DNA from: CAISDH01 sp964398805
Lineage (GTDB): Archaea; Micrarchaeota; Micrarchaeia; Micrarchaeales; Micrarchaeaceae
Assembly (NCBI GenBank): GCA_964398805.1
Contig: CAYNNI010000063.1
Coordinates: forward strand, 1-22,168
Direction of reading: 5' to 3'
Length of the DNA: 22,168 bases
The first letter of the stretch is position 1; the number at the start of each line of letters is the position of its first letter. Of this stretch, positions 1 to 8,392 are shown piece after piece. A program made the position numbers and the translations under genes. The notes beneath the pieces were generated by a model, which was given only the letters and a program-made list of their open reading frames with translations, was not told the DNA's origin and did no database searches.

Positions 1-2
1 GC

Positions 3-950
3 ATAGACCCGCATGTCCATTGCAGGGACTTCGATTGGTCCTACAAATCTACGATAAGGCAGACGATGTCGCTCGCAAGGCGGCAGGGCATATGCGCGAT
101 ACTCGACATGCCGAACATAGAGCCCGCGATAGTTTCGCGAATGATCGCGTGGAAAAGGATAGAGCTTGCAGAGCGCGAGGGCTGCTCGGACGGCTATTAC
201 CTTTACATGGGCGTGACCCCTGATGCTACTCAGATACGGGATGCTGTCATCGAGGCGGAGGAGAACCCAAAGGTCGTAGGGCTGAAGATGTTCGCGGGAA
301 AATCCGTGGGATCTCTGAGCATACCCAGCGTGGAGGGCCAGGAGAGAGTGTACCGCAAGCTGGCCGAGATGAGGTACGAGGGCGTCCTGGCAGTCCATTG
401 CGAAAAGGAGAGCCTGTTCACCGGGAGATGGAATCCGGCAAGGCCTTACACGTGGAACCTCGAGAGGCCGCCGATATCTGAGGTGGAATCCATCAAGGAC
501 CAGGTAAGGCTGGCGCTTGAGGCTGGATTCCGGGGCACGCTGCACATCTGCCACGTAACCACTCCTGAGTCGGTCAGGGCGGTAAGAGAGGCGAGGAGGC
601 ACATGCGGATAACGTGCGGAGCGACGCCGCACCATCTTACGATGTCAACGGCAGACATGCACGACCCGCGCGGCATATTCTACAAGGTCAATCCGCCGCT
701 TAGGCAGCCCGAGAGCGTGAACAGGCTCATGCTCTGCCTTAGGAGAGGCGAGATAGACTGGATAGAGACGGACTACGCTCCGCACACCGCGAAGGAAAAG
801 GTGCATGGGCGCATGTCCGGAATGACGTACAGCCTGGAGAACTACGCTGCATTCATAAAGCGCCTGTTCGACGAGGGCTTCCTGGCGCAGCAGGTGGATG
901 CGCTGACCTACACCAACATAAAGAAGGTGTTCAGGAAGATCAAGGAGTAG
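3..950 (+). CDS. pyrC: Dihydroorotase, 5'-truncated by the window edge
   Basis: Cyclic amidohydrolase of pyrimidine biosynthesis that interconverts carbamoyl-aspartate and dihydroorotate in the cytoplasm. The open frame runs in from the left edge. Its first visible residues are IDPHVHCRDF, which holds the HxH metal motif and the substrate Arg normally near residues 15-25, so only about 15-20 N-terminal residues are missing. An internal ATG at 66 would lose this motif and is not the start. Counting from the first visible codon, the other expected site residues are Lys95 (GLKMFAGK, the likely carboxylated lysine), His132 (VHCEKE), His184 (HICHVTT) and Asp257 (ETDYAPHT). ATPHHLT and NPPLR are also typical of the family. 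The stop at 948-950 lies one base from the convergent hel308 stop. Allantoinase or hydantoinase is less likely given the NPPLR and TDYAPH context. Confidence 0.9.
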   Translation: MDPHVHCRDFDWSYKSTIRQTMSLARRQGICAILDMPNIEPAIVSRMIAWKRIELAEREGCSDGYYLYMGVTPDATQIRDAVIEAEENPKVVGLKMFAGKSVGSLSIPSVEGQERVYRKLAEMRYEGVLAVHCEKESLFTGRWNPARPYTWNLERPPISEVESIKDQVRLALEAGFRGTLHICHVTTPESVRAVREARRHMRITCGATPHHLTMSTADMHDPRGIFYKVNPPLRQPESVNRLMLCLRRGEIDWIETDYAPHTAKEKVHGRMSGMTYSLENYAAFIKRLFDEGFLAQQVDALTYTNIKKVFRKIKE

Positions 951-951
951 C

Positions 952-3075
952 CTAGTCCAGTTGTGACAGGACCTTCTCCGCGATGTCATTTCCGAGAAGC
1001 CTGCGCACCAGCGCATCGTTCTTCCTTATGTCAGCGACGCCCCTTATGCCGTTGCTGAACAGCATGCGCGCCCTCACCCTGCCTATCTGCTCGAGGCGCA
1101 CAAGGTCGAGAAGCTCCTCCTTTATGCCGTAGCGCAGCCTCACTCTTGTTTCTATGAGGTCGTGCGCGGACCTGTGCAGGAGTCGGGCGAGCTCTATCGC
1201 GGAGTACGCAAGCCAGTCAGCGTTGTTCAGCTTGGTGTAGAGCGCGCCGGGCGTGGTATTGTACTTCTTGACTATGTCGTTCTCGCGCGTTTCGCCCATC
1301 CAGTCGTTGAGCATCATCGCGGTGCTGAACGCGCGCAACGGGTCGTAGTAGCCGTATTCGGCGCTGTCGTACGCATCGAGCACGGAGCTCTCCTTGTTCA
1401 TGCGCCTGTACATCACGAACTGCTCCTCTGCCTCCGGAGTCGACCTCACGTACGGCCTCATCTCGAGCGTGTTAGTTAGCATGTACAGTATTCCGACAGT
1501 GTCGAGCTTCTTCTCGAGCGACGTAATCAGCCACCTCGCTGACAGCGGGTCTATGTAGAGCTCGCTGACGCGCCTGCCTATCCTGGTCGCGAGGTAGTCC
1601 TCGCCGCTCTTCGTGATGAACTCCCATTCCCCGAGCTCGTCCAGTATCTCGTCTATAAGGTTGGATATGTGGTGCCTGTTCTTGAACTGGAAGCCGTAGA
1701 GGCTCTTCAGCAGGAAGCCCAGCATAGCGTCCTTCGTGTTGAGGAAGTGCTCCGCCACGAACGCGAGTATGTGCGTCCTGAGCACGGGGAGCACGCCGAG
1801 GCTCGACTCCACGGGCTCGAGCTCGGCAACGAGATAGCTCTTGTACAGCTCCTCTATCCTTTCCTGCGTGCTCGCTATGACGAACGCGCGACCTTCCTTG
1901 TCGTACTGCGGCCTGCCAGCTCTCCCGAAGAGCTGCGTGACCTCGTTGACGCCGAGCATGCCGCTCGCGCCGCCGTCATACCTGCTTATGTCCCTGACAA
2001 GGACTGTGTGCGCGGGAAGGTTGACGCCGTAGCCCAGCGTGGTTGTGGCGCATATGACTTCCAGGTTGCCATCCCTGAATGCGCCCTCGACGAGGGCGCG
2101 CTGCGCGTTGAGGAGCCCTGCATGGTGGAATGCTGCCCCGCCCTTCACCAGCCTGGCCAGTTTCACGCACTGGTCCGTGGGCCTTTCAAGGGCATTGAGC
2201 ACCTTGTCGCTGAGCGCAGCCAGCTTTTCCTTCTCTTGGGCGCTGAGCTTCGGCGCCACTATGTCCGCGGCGCGCGCGGCGGCAGCCTCTGCGTTCCTCC
2301 TGGAAGCGAAGAACAGCAGCGCCTGCTTGCCCTGCGCAAGCGTGTCCTCTATCACGCGCGTTTCCGGAAGCTTGCTGGAGCCTTTCAGCGCTGCTGGCGC
2401 CTCCAGCTTGTCATCCGAAAGGTACGTCACGTCAGTGTTGTGGACTATGCCCTTTCTCAGCTTAACCGGCCGGTAGTCACTCTCCACCAGCTCCGCCTTC
2501 AGCCATTCTGAGATTTCACCCGCGTTGCCGATGGTGGCGCTCAGCGCTATGATCTGCGCATCGGAGATGTTCGCGAGCTTTGTCATGAGGAGCTCGAGCG
2601 TCGGGCCGCGGGACTCATCGCCCAGCATGTGGACCTCGTCGAAGATGACGCAGCCGATCTGCGGCAGCCAGTCGATGCCGTGCCTCAGGAGGCTGTCGAA
2701 CTTCTCGGTGGAGAAGAAAATCATGTCGTAGCCGGAGAGCCAGGAATCCGCCGCATCGAGGTCGCCGATGCTTATCGCAGACCTTATGTAAGGGTATGCC
2801 GCCTTGAACTCGCTGAACTTCTCGGTCGCGAGCGCACGCATCGGAGCTATGTACACCGCCTTGCGCCTCCGCGCCAGTATCGAGACTGCGCACGCCATCT
2901 CCGCTATGAGCGTCTTGCCCGATGCTGTCGGGCTTGCAACGACGATATTCTTGCCCTCAAGGAGGCCCTTGCCTATTGCGGATTCTTGTGGCGGGGTGAA
3001 GCTCTTTATGCCGCGGGCGAGCACGGACTCGATTATCTCGTAGGGAAGCCTGCCCTTGATGGAGAGAACGTCCAT
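952..3075 (-). CDS. hel308: Hel308-type superfamily 2 DNA helicase
   Basis: ATP-dependent 3'-5' DNA helicase of the archaeal Hel308/Ski2-like family, known to act at stalled replication forks and in recombination. It has 707 residues, the usual size. Motifs seen: PPQ (28-30), Walker A ASPTASGKT (47-55), APMRALA (77-83), STEKFDSLLRH (122-132), DEVH (146-149), SAT (179-181), FHHAGL (316-321), the motif V region TTTLGYGVNLPA (344-355) and motif VI QLFGRAGRP (381-389). The C-terminus (YGIKEELLDLVRLEQIGRVRA and on) looks like the helix-hairpin-helix domain V that regulates Hel308. The ATG at 3075 fits a TATA box centred about 26 bases upstream, implying a leaderless mRNA. Motif VI has LF where family members I recall have MA or MS, which may be a lineage difference. 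A Ski2-like RNA helicase is the alternative, but the size and C-terminal HhH favour Hel308. Confidence 0.9.
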   Translation of the reverse strand: MDVLSIKGRLPYEIIESVLARGIKSFTPPQESAIGKGLLEGKNIVVASPTASGKTLIAEMACAVSILARRRKAVYIAPMRALATEKFSEFKAAYPYIRSAISIGDLDAADSWLSGYDMIFFSTEKFDSLLRHGIDWLPQIGCVIFDEVHMLGDESRGPTLELLMTKLANISDAQIIALSATIGNAGEISEWLKAELVESDYRPVKLRKGIVHNTDVTYLSDDKLEAPAALKGSSKLPETRVIEDTLAQGKQALLFFASRRNAEAAAARAADIVAPKLSAQEKEKLAALSDKVLNALERPTDQCVKLARLVKGGAAFHHAGLLNAQRALVEGAFRDGNLEVICATTTLGYGVNLPAHTVLVRDISRYDGGASGMLGVNEVTQLFGRAGRPQYDKEGRAFVIASTQERIEELYKSYLVAELEPVESSLGVLPVLRTHILAFVAEHFLNTKDAMLGFLLKSLYGFQFKNRHHISNLIDEILDELGEWEFITKSGEDYLATRIGRRVSELYIDPLSARWLITSLEKKLDTVGILYMLTNTLEMRPYVRSTPEAEEQFVMYRRMNKESSVLDAYDSAEYGYYDPLRAFSTAMMLNDWMGETRENDIVKKYNTTPGALYTKLNNADWLAYSAIELARLLHRSAHDLIETRVRLRYGIKEELLDLVRLEQIGRVRARMLFSNGIRGVADIRKNDALVRRLLGNDIAEKVLSQLD

Positions 3076-3094
3076 TGCAGGCCATTGCGCACTG

Positions 3095-3106
3095 ATAGTA
3101 TTTATT
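3095..3106 (-). promoter_or_regulatory. TATA box of hel308
   Basis: Read on the - strand the site is AATAAATACTAT. Its centre is about 26 bases upstream of the hel308 ATG (3075), the usual archaeal TATA-to-start-site distance, so transcription should begin at or next to the ATG and the mRNA should lack a leader. It stands out as AT-rich in a GC-rich region. Inference from spacing only. Confidence 0.55.
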
Positions 3107-3140
3107 GCTTCCAGAAGACGCAGGCGACGAGGCTGGTTAG

Positions 3141-3150
3141 CCTATTTATA
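3141..3150 (+). promoter_or_regulatory. TATA box of the pilin-like operon
   Basis: CCTATTTATA lies in the 102-base divergent gap between hel308 and the pilin-like operon. Its centre is about 26 bases before 3172-3173, which places the start site a few bases upstream of the ATG at 3178, so the mRNA would be nearly leaderless. It sits back to back with the hel308 TATA box, about 45 bases away, so the two promoters may compete or share regulation. Confidence 0.55.
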
Positions 3151-3177
3151 GCTTGCCTTAGGAATAGTAGCGGTTGC

Positions 3178-5223
3178 ATGCAGGACGCGCATACGAGAGC
3201 GCAGATAGCGCTGGAATTCCTTGTTGTCTACTCGTTCGTCCTGCTGATCTTCGTGCTCGTGTTCGCGCTCATAGCCTCGCAGCGCGCGACCTCGATCATG
3301 CAGCAGCAGTACGCAATGCTCCAGCTGCAGGCGCAGAACATCGCGAGCCGGATAAACGAGGGCATCGTCGCGGGCAACGGCTTCTCCGTGGCATTGCCGC
3401 TGCAGAGCGCATTCAGCTCCGTGCCTTACAACCTTTCGGTGTCAACTACGGGCGTTGTCATCGCAAAGGAGAAGCTTGGGAAGCAGGTGATAAGCGCCTA
3501 CGCGTTCAGCAGCGCGAGGAACCTCGTGATAAACGGCACGCTCCTGGTGAGCGGGAACGGCGTGAGCCTCTACCTCCTGCAGACCAGCAGCGGCACGGTG
3601 CGCATCTCTAACAGCAAGGGCACCATATACGTGAACGTACAGCCTCCGGCAACGCAGTCGGTGGCGAGCTTCCAGACGCTCAACCAGTTTTCGCACGTAA
3701 AGGCCGCGTACTTCAACGGCGCGAACGGCTATGTCGACGTAGGGAACTCGCCGAGCCTGAACCTTAACGGAGATTTCTCGATCTTCGCGTGGGTGAATTA
3801 TGCTAGTTTCGCGACAGGCAACTACTGGGAGCATGCGATCATCGCCAAGGACGTCGGCGGCGGGAGCAACAACAAATGGATGTTTAGCGTGACGTCGCAG
3901 ACCGGCGGCACGCATTTCGAGTATTACGTCGCGCCGTCAGGGCCGAGCCAGGAGCTCAACGGGAACGCGTGGAACGTTGTGCTTGGATCGTGGAACCTCC
4001 TGGGCATCACGAAGCAGGGAAGCACCTTCACGTTCTACAGGAACGGTCAGCCAGACGGCACTGTCACTAACAGCAACTCGCTGCCGAGTGTTGTGGCTGC
4101 GGACGCCAAATTGGGATTCGCCGAGGCCGCGTACTTCAACGGCGAGCTCGCAGATGTCCAGGTATACGGCGCGGCCCTGACAGCGGGCCAGGCGCTGCAG
4201 CTATACCAGCAGGGCATGTCATCGCCGCCGATAGTTACGGCCAACATAGTGGGCTGGTGGCCGCTCAACGGCAACGTGAACGACTTCAGCGGGCAGGGAA
4301 ATCCGAGCTCGCCTAACGCCATCACCTACAACAGCGTGGTGTACATGAACACGCATGTCGCGCTGGGAAGCGGCATGAATGCGATATCCGCGCTTGTCGG
4401 GGCCACGGCGAGCAACGGCATATTCACGACGGTGTCTAAGCCCAACGTCGCGCTGTACACGAACAGCACGGGCTATGCAAGCGCGTATCTGATCGCGCCT
4501 GACGTGCCAAATCTGAACTTCACGCTTTACGGGTTCAACGGCAACGGCACTACGGTCGGCAACATAATCGGCTGGTGGCCGCTTGAGGACGGGTACGGCA
4601 ACACCGTGTACGACCTGAGCACCAATTACAACAACGGAGTATTCGCAAATCCGGGCTGGGTCCGCACGACAGGGCAGCTGAACAGCACCGCGAAGTTCAA
4701 CGGCGGGAGCAGCAACGTGCTCGTCTCCGGAATGCCTGCGCTGTCCGGCAGCTTTACGTATGCCGCGTGGGTGTACGACTACCCTGACTCGGGATTCCAG
4801 GAGCTGTTCAACAACAACCAGTTCTCCATACGCATCGAGTCCTCGGCGGAAAACGCGAACCAGGCGTTCGCGGCATTCGTCAGGCTTTCGGACGGCTCGG
4901 TGGAGCCCAGGGCGCAGAACAACAACCAAGCCACGCTGCCCAACCACTGGTATTTCGTGGCGTCCACCTGGAATGGCGTGGCGCTCTCGCTCTACGTCAA
5001 CGGCGTGCTGCGGGCGTCATCATCGAGGCAGGGCACGATAAACTCGATAGTGGTGGGCCCTACGCTGGGCAGCGGAGAGGCGCTCAGCGGCGCAGTCAAC
5101 TGGTTCGACGGCCAGATGGCGGACGTGCAGATGTACAACATGGCGCTGACTCCGCAGCAGATAGCGCAGCTTTACGCGCAGGGATTTCCGATGTACGACA
5201 AGCTTAACGTGTCATTTGGTTGA
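3178..5223 (+). CDS. Class III signal-peptide pilin-like protein with two LamG domains
   Basis: 681-residue secreted, membrane-anchored protein, probably a minor pilin or adhesin. The N-terminus MQDAHTRAQIALEFLVVYS has the archaeal class III prepilin pattern: Arg-Ala before the cut, then Q....E and a long hydrophobic helix (about 12-33). It should be cut after Ala8 by an EppA/FlaK-type peptidase. Two LamG/concanavalin A-like jellyroll domains follow, at about 168-348 and 459-672. Each ends with a typical strand (ELADVQVYGAALT; QMADVQMYNMALT) and an LY..G helix, and the motif GWWPL occurs at 359-363 and 465-469. LamG folds bind glycans or proteins, so cell attachment is a fair guess. The frame stays open back to 2629, but that part lies antisense to hel308. 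The ATG at 3178 fits both the TATA box and the signal. It is the first gene of a four-gene pilin-like operon; the next ATG lies 4 bases after its stop. Confidence 0.82.
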   Translation: MQDAHTRAQIALEFLVVYSFVLLIFVLVFALIASQRATSIMQQQYAMLQLQAQNIASRINEGIVAGNGFSVALPLQSAFSSVPYNLSVSTTGVVIAKEKLGKQVISAYAFSSARNLVINGTLLVSGNGVSLYLLQTSSGTVRISNSKGTIYVNVQPPATQSVASFQTLNQFSHVKAAYFNGANGYVDVGNSPSLNLNGDFSIFAWVNYASFATGNYWEHAIIAKDVGGGSNNKWMFSVTSQTGGTHFEYYVAPSGPSQELNGNAWNVVLGSWNLLGITKQGSTFTFYRNGQPDGTVTNSNSLPSVVAADAKLGFAEAAYFNGELADVQVYGAALTAGQALQLYQQGMSSPPIVTANIVGWWPLNGNVNDFSGQGNPSSPNAITYNSVVYMNTHVALGSGMNAISALVGATASNGIFTTVSKPNVALYTNSTGYASAYLIAPDVPNLNFTLYGFNGNGTTVGNIIGWWPLEDGYGNTVYDLSTNYNNGVFANPGWVRTTGQLNSTAKFNGGSSNVLVSGMPALSGSFTYAAWVYDYPDSGFQELFNNNQFSIRIESSAENANQAFAAFVRLSDGSVEPRAQNNNQATLPNHWYFVASTWNGVALSLYVNGVLRASSSRQGTINSIVVGPTLGSGEALSGAVNWFDGQMADVQMYNMALTPQQIAQLYAQGFPMYDKLNVSFG

Positions 5224-5227
5224 GAGC

Positions 5228-5776
5228 ATGAAAGCGCAGTTCTGGAGCCTCGACCTCGTGTTCGCGATGGTGATATTCGGCTTCGCAGTGTCGATACTTG
5301 CGTACACGTGGTTCAACATATCCGCGCAGCTGTCATCGGCTTACAGCGGCGCGGCGCCGATAATGCAGCTGCAGGCGCAGACGCTCGCGCAGGACCTGAT
5401 GTCGCCGGGCGCGCCCGCCAACTGGCAGAGCATCGTGAACACAGGCAGCAGCCAGTCTTGGGGCAATGTGAGCATAGGCATAGTGTCCTCGACCGGAAGC
5501 AGCGCGATATCGCCCGCAAAGCTGAACGCCCTCTACCTGATGTCTGTCACGGACTACCAGGCGTTGAAGCTCCCGCTGGGGCTTGGCTTTGACTACTTCA
5601 TCACGGTGGCGACCGTACCGAGCAGCACAAGCGCGGTCACCACGGTCATAGGCAGGGACCCCAACGCAAACGGCGCGCTCACGGTGTACACGCAGAGGAT
5701 CTCGGCCGCGCTCAACGGGGCGCCAGTCGTCGTGACCGTAGAGGTGTGGACAGGATCGACGTTCGCAACCGGCTAG
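5228..5776 (+). CDS. Small pilin-like membrane-anchored protein
   Basis: 182 residues of unknown family. The N-terminus MKAQFWSLDLVFAMVIFGF is a short positive stretch, then Ala, then a hydrophobic helix to about residue 28, with an acidic residue near +6. It resembles a class III prepilin signal in which LD replaces the usual LE, and cleavage after Ala3 is possible. The rest is polar, Ser/Thr/Ala-rich and extracellular in type, with QLQAQTLAQDLMSPGAPANW at 46-65, a pattern I recall from other archaeal pilin-like proteins. The start was chosen at ATG 5228, 4 bases after the previous stop. An in-frame TTG at 5216 would overlap that gene and add four residues before the signal. A minor pilin is inferred from the signal and from its position between two LamG proteins. 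The function is not otherwise known. Confidence 0.72.
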   Translation: MKAQFWSLDLVFAMVIFGFAVSILAYTWFNISAQLSSAYSGAAPIMQLQAQTLAQDLMSPGAPANWQSIVNTGSSQSWGNVSIGIVSSTGSSAISPAKLNALYLMSVTDYQALKLPLGLGFDYFITVATVPSSTSAVTTVIGRDPNANGALTVYTQRISAALNGAPVVVTVEVWTGSTFATG

Positions 5777-5786
5777 GTGCATTGAA

Positions 5787-6938
5787 ATGAAAGGATTCGT
5801 ATTCACGCTCGATGCGCTGTTCGCGCTGATAGTCGCAGGAGTAGGCGTGTCGATGCTCATGTACCTGCAGTACTCATCGCAGGGCACGTACCAGACGCCG
5901 CTGCGGGAGGCGTACAGCCTGCTGCAGAGCACGCTGCAGGAGAGCGTGGGCGCGGTATGCCAGAACGTCTCGTTGGGCGCGATCTACGCGTGCCAGCAGG
6001 TCAGCGGCATGCCGGGCTACAGCTTTGGCGCATACACGGCGCAGCCTTACCAGAGCGTGCTGCAGGCGATGGCGAACATGTACATCAATCCGCAGTACGG
6101 CCCGTTCGCTACCGCGCTGCTCAACGCGGTATATCCCTCCATCAACGCCAGCATATTCATAAACGGCGCGTACGCTCCGTCGATAAACCTGCAATCTGCG
6201 GTGTTCGACGGGTCGAGCAGCCGGATTAGCATAGGCACGGCAAGTTTGGGAACCGGCTCGGTTACGGTATCGGCATGGGTTTACTCGAACGGCCCTCAGC
6301 TGAATGGAATGTTTAATCTTCTATACGGGCCGGGGCTCCTTATATATTGGGGGACTTCCGGGGTGTCTGAGTCGTCTACCTTTATCGGATTCCGCGGATA
6401 CAACCAGATGAACGCTCCCAGTGGCTCGCTTTCTAGCGGAACCTGGCACCACATAATCTACGTTTACAACGGCCAGGGTCTTGCTGCGCCGGCAAACTAT
6501 CAGATATACATCGATGGCGTGTCGCAGACTGTAACTGCTTCTGGCGGAAATATCGGAGGCAGCACTTCCACAAATTATATCGGCAGCGACCAAAGTTCCA
6601 ACTTCTTTAGCGGATTAATCGCAAACGTCCAGATCTACAACGCTGCGCTTACGGCATCGCAGGTGCAGCAGCTCTACAAAGCGGGCATTGCGGGCGCGCC
6701 GCTTGGGAACCTGGGGCTCGCGGGGTGGTGGTCCCTTGACGGCAATGCGAATGACTACTCGATCAACAGGTTTGCCAGCACGCCGACGAACGTGATATAC
6801 AGCGCCAGCCTTAGCGGCGCGTATGTGCCTTCGTCTCTGTCGGTCGCTTCCCGGGTCAGCAAGGCGTCGGTGCCGATGATGCTCAACGTGAGCGGCACGA
6901 CCGGCGTATACAACGTGAGCATGGTGGTGTGGCGATGA
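5787..6938 (+). CDS. Pilin-like protein with one LamG domain
   Basis: 383 residues. The N-terminus MKGFVFTLDALFALIVAGVG repeats the pattern of the preceding protein (Lys-Gly, then a hydrophobic helix with LD at +5/+6), so both probably use the same sorting route. A helical region (about 35-105, with Cys58 and Cys69) leads into one LamG domain (about 136-300) with GTWHHIIYVYNG and the closing strand LIANVQIYNAALT. After it comes GWWSLDGNANDYS, like the inter-domain motif of the two-LamG protein. GGTG-like pairing (GGTG at 5776-5779) lies 7 bases before the ATG. The LamG core (6240-6640) is AT-richer and uses codons unlike the flanks, a sign of domain acquisition or swapping. Its stop overlaps the next ATG (ATGA, 6935-6938), so translation is coupled. 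It is probably a surface adhesin or minor pilin; the ligand is unknown. Confidence 0.78.
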   Translation: MKGFVFTLDALFALIVAGVGVSMLMYLQYSSQGTYQTPLREAYSLLQSTLQESVGAVCQNVSLGAIYACQQVSGMPGYSFGAYTAQPYQSVLQAMANMYINPQYGPFATALLNAVYPSINASIFINGAYAPSINLQSAVFDGSSSRISIGTASLGTGSVTVSAWVYSNGPQLNGMFNLLYGPGLLIYWGTSGVSESSTFIGFRGYNQMNAPSGSLSSGTWHHIIYVYNGQGLAAPANYQIYIDGVSQTVTASGGNIGGSTSTNYIGSDQSSNFFSGLIANVQIYNAALTASQVQQLYKAGIAGAPLGNLGLAGWWSLDGNANDYSINRFASTPTNVIYSASLSGAYVPSSLSVASRVSKASVPMMLNVSGTTGVYNVSMVVWR

Positions 6939-8392
6939 GAAACTCAAAGGGAATGCTGCTGACGCTCCTGTCAGTGGTGCTGATGACGCTCATGCTCTCG
7001 ATAGTCATAACATACATACTGCTCGGCATAAACTACAGCAACCAGGATGCGCAGGGATACGGCATAACGGGCGAGAGCCAGCTGGCCGCGATCGTGCAGA
7101 CGTCCATGAGCCCGGCGCTGATGACGAGCATGCAGGCGGCGCTTGCGGCATACCTGCCGGGCAATGTCGTCGCGTATCCGCTCAATGCGACTGCAGCCAA
7201 CGCGATTTCGTCGCTGATGATGAGCGGCACCGTGGGCGGCACGAGCTACCCTGCGATGACAGGCTCCAGGCTCTCGGACTACGTCTCAACGCTCTCGAAG
7301 CAGGCGCTCTCGCAGAACGCGAACGTGCTGCTCTCGAACCAGAGCGTGACAGTGTTCCAGCCCTCGCCCCTGTGGCTGAACGTCACGTACACAGCGCTTG
7401 CGGTAGTAAACTCGACGTTCGGGACGTTCGCCATCCCTCTCTACTCCAGCGCTGCGCTGCCCGTGCCTGTCGCGTACGTCAACATGACGCTCAGCAACGG
7501 CCAGGCATCGGCAACGCCTGCGCAATTCCAGCAGATGATACCATTCAATGCCTTGCAGTACGCGGCTTACGAGCGCTCTGACCTGGGCAACCTGCGCCTC
7601 TACCAGAACAACATAGCGCTGTACAGCTGGTGCGAGTCCGGCTGCACCAACGCGAGCACGAACACGGTGCTCTGGGTAAGGCTGCCCAACGGCATTCCTG
7701 CATCGTCGAGCATCAACGTGGCAGTGGCGTTCATGCCGAAGTACGTAAGTTATGGGACTGGCAACTCCTACGCGGGAGAGTCTCCGCTGCTTTCGAGCGC
7801 CTACGGACAGCACGACAACGGCGCGAGCGTCTTCGGCAGCTATTGGGACTTCGCAGGCACGGCCGCGCCGCTGGGCTGGACATTGCAGACCGGCTGGAGC
7901 GTAAGCAACGGCCTGACCACTGCCGCAGGAGTAAACAGCGTATATTACGCAACATACGCCACGAATTCCGTGCCGCCCATAGTGGCGGATTTCTATGCGA
8001 ACCTGCCTACGGGGGCGACCACGAACCAGAACTTCGGCTTTGAATCCGCCACTGGCTTGAGCGTGGTCTGGGAATCGTGGACGGGCGGCGCGCCCAATGG
8101 TGTGTGGTTCATGTGCTCTTATGTGTCTGCGGTCAACTGCGCGTACACGAACACCTATTCCGGACTGGGCGTTTACACCATAGATTACATATCCACGAGC
8201 AGCGCGTATCTTCATTTCAACTATGGCAGCGCCGTTGACCAGGTCACTTCGCAGATCCCGTCGAGCCTGCCGCTTGGCGGCTACCAGTATCAGGGAAGTG
8301 GATTTACGATCAGCTGGCTCCGTACGCGAGCGTACCCGCCGAGCGGCGTCATGCCCAGCACGAGCTTCGGCTCGGTAGTTAGGCTGGTGTGA
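6935..8392 (+). CDS. DUF2341-type membrane-anchored surface protein
   Basis: 485 residues with one N-terminal membrane helix (8-32) after MRNSKG, so the bulk faces outside. Residues 200-300 resemble the DUF2341 domain: NLRLYQNNIALYSWCESGC, then VLWVRLPNGIPASSSINV, and YGQHDNGASVFGSYWDFAG. This domain occurs in archaeal and bacterial surface proteins, often beside LamG/ConA-like folds, and the following 200 residues look like such a beta-sandwich. The Cys pairs 233/237 and 394/402 could form disulfides. The ATG at 6935 overlaps the previous stop as ATGA, with GGTGGTG at 6924-6930 as a ribosome site. A GTG at 6929 is possible but poorer. The N-terminus is less pilin-like than in the other three proteins (no acidic +5), so it may be a membrane-bound or minor component. 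The domain call is from memory of the motif. Confidence 0.72.
   Translation: MRNSKGMLLTLLSVVLMTLMLSIVITYILLGINYSNQDAQGYGITGESQLAAIVQTSMSPALMTSMQAALAAYLPGNVVAYPLNATAANAISSLMMSGTVGGTSYPAMTGSRLSDYVSTLSKQALSQNANVLLSNQSVTVFQPSPLWLNVTYTALAVVNSTFGTFAIPLYSSAALPVPVAYVNMTLSNGQASATPAQFQQMIPFNALQYAAYERSDLGNLRLYQNNIALYSWCESGCTNASTNTVLWVRLPNGIPASSSINVAVAFMPKYVSYGTGNSYAGESPLLSSAYGQHDNGASVFGSYWDFAGTAAPLGWTLQTGWSVSNGLTTAAGVNSVYYATYATNSVPPIVADFYANLPTGATTNQNFGFESATGLSVVWESWTGGAPNGVWFMCSYVSAVNCAYTNTYSGLGVYTIDYISTSSAYLHFNYGSAVDQVTSQIPSSLPLGGYQYQGSGFTISWLRTRAYPPSGVMPSTSFGSVVRLV

Noticed and set aside
2629..3177. Upstream extension of the two-LamG frame (183 more residues, antisense to hel308)
   Set aside because: It runs opposite a well-supported helicase gene, is rich in Arg/Ala like other antisense shadows, and the prepilin signal and TATA spacing point to the ATG at 3178.
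7286..8215. Long - strand frame of 309 codons opposite the DUF2341-type gene
   Set aside because: Arg/Val/His-rich translation without any motif. High GC gives long antisense frames throughout this window; other examples are 1669-2511, 4219-4947, 9660-10640 and 11785-12660.
3178..8392. Possible recent DNA duplication giving the repeated LamG domains
   Set aside because: The domains share protein motifs (GWW[PS]L, D/NVQ.Y..ALT) but no long identical DNA is seen by eye, so the duplication, if any, is old.
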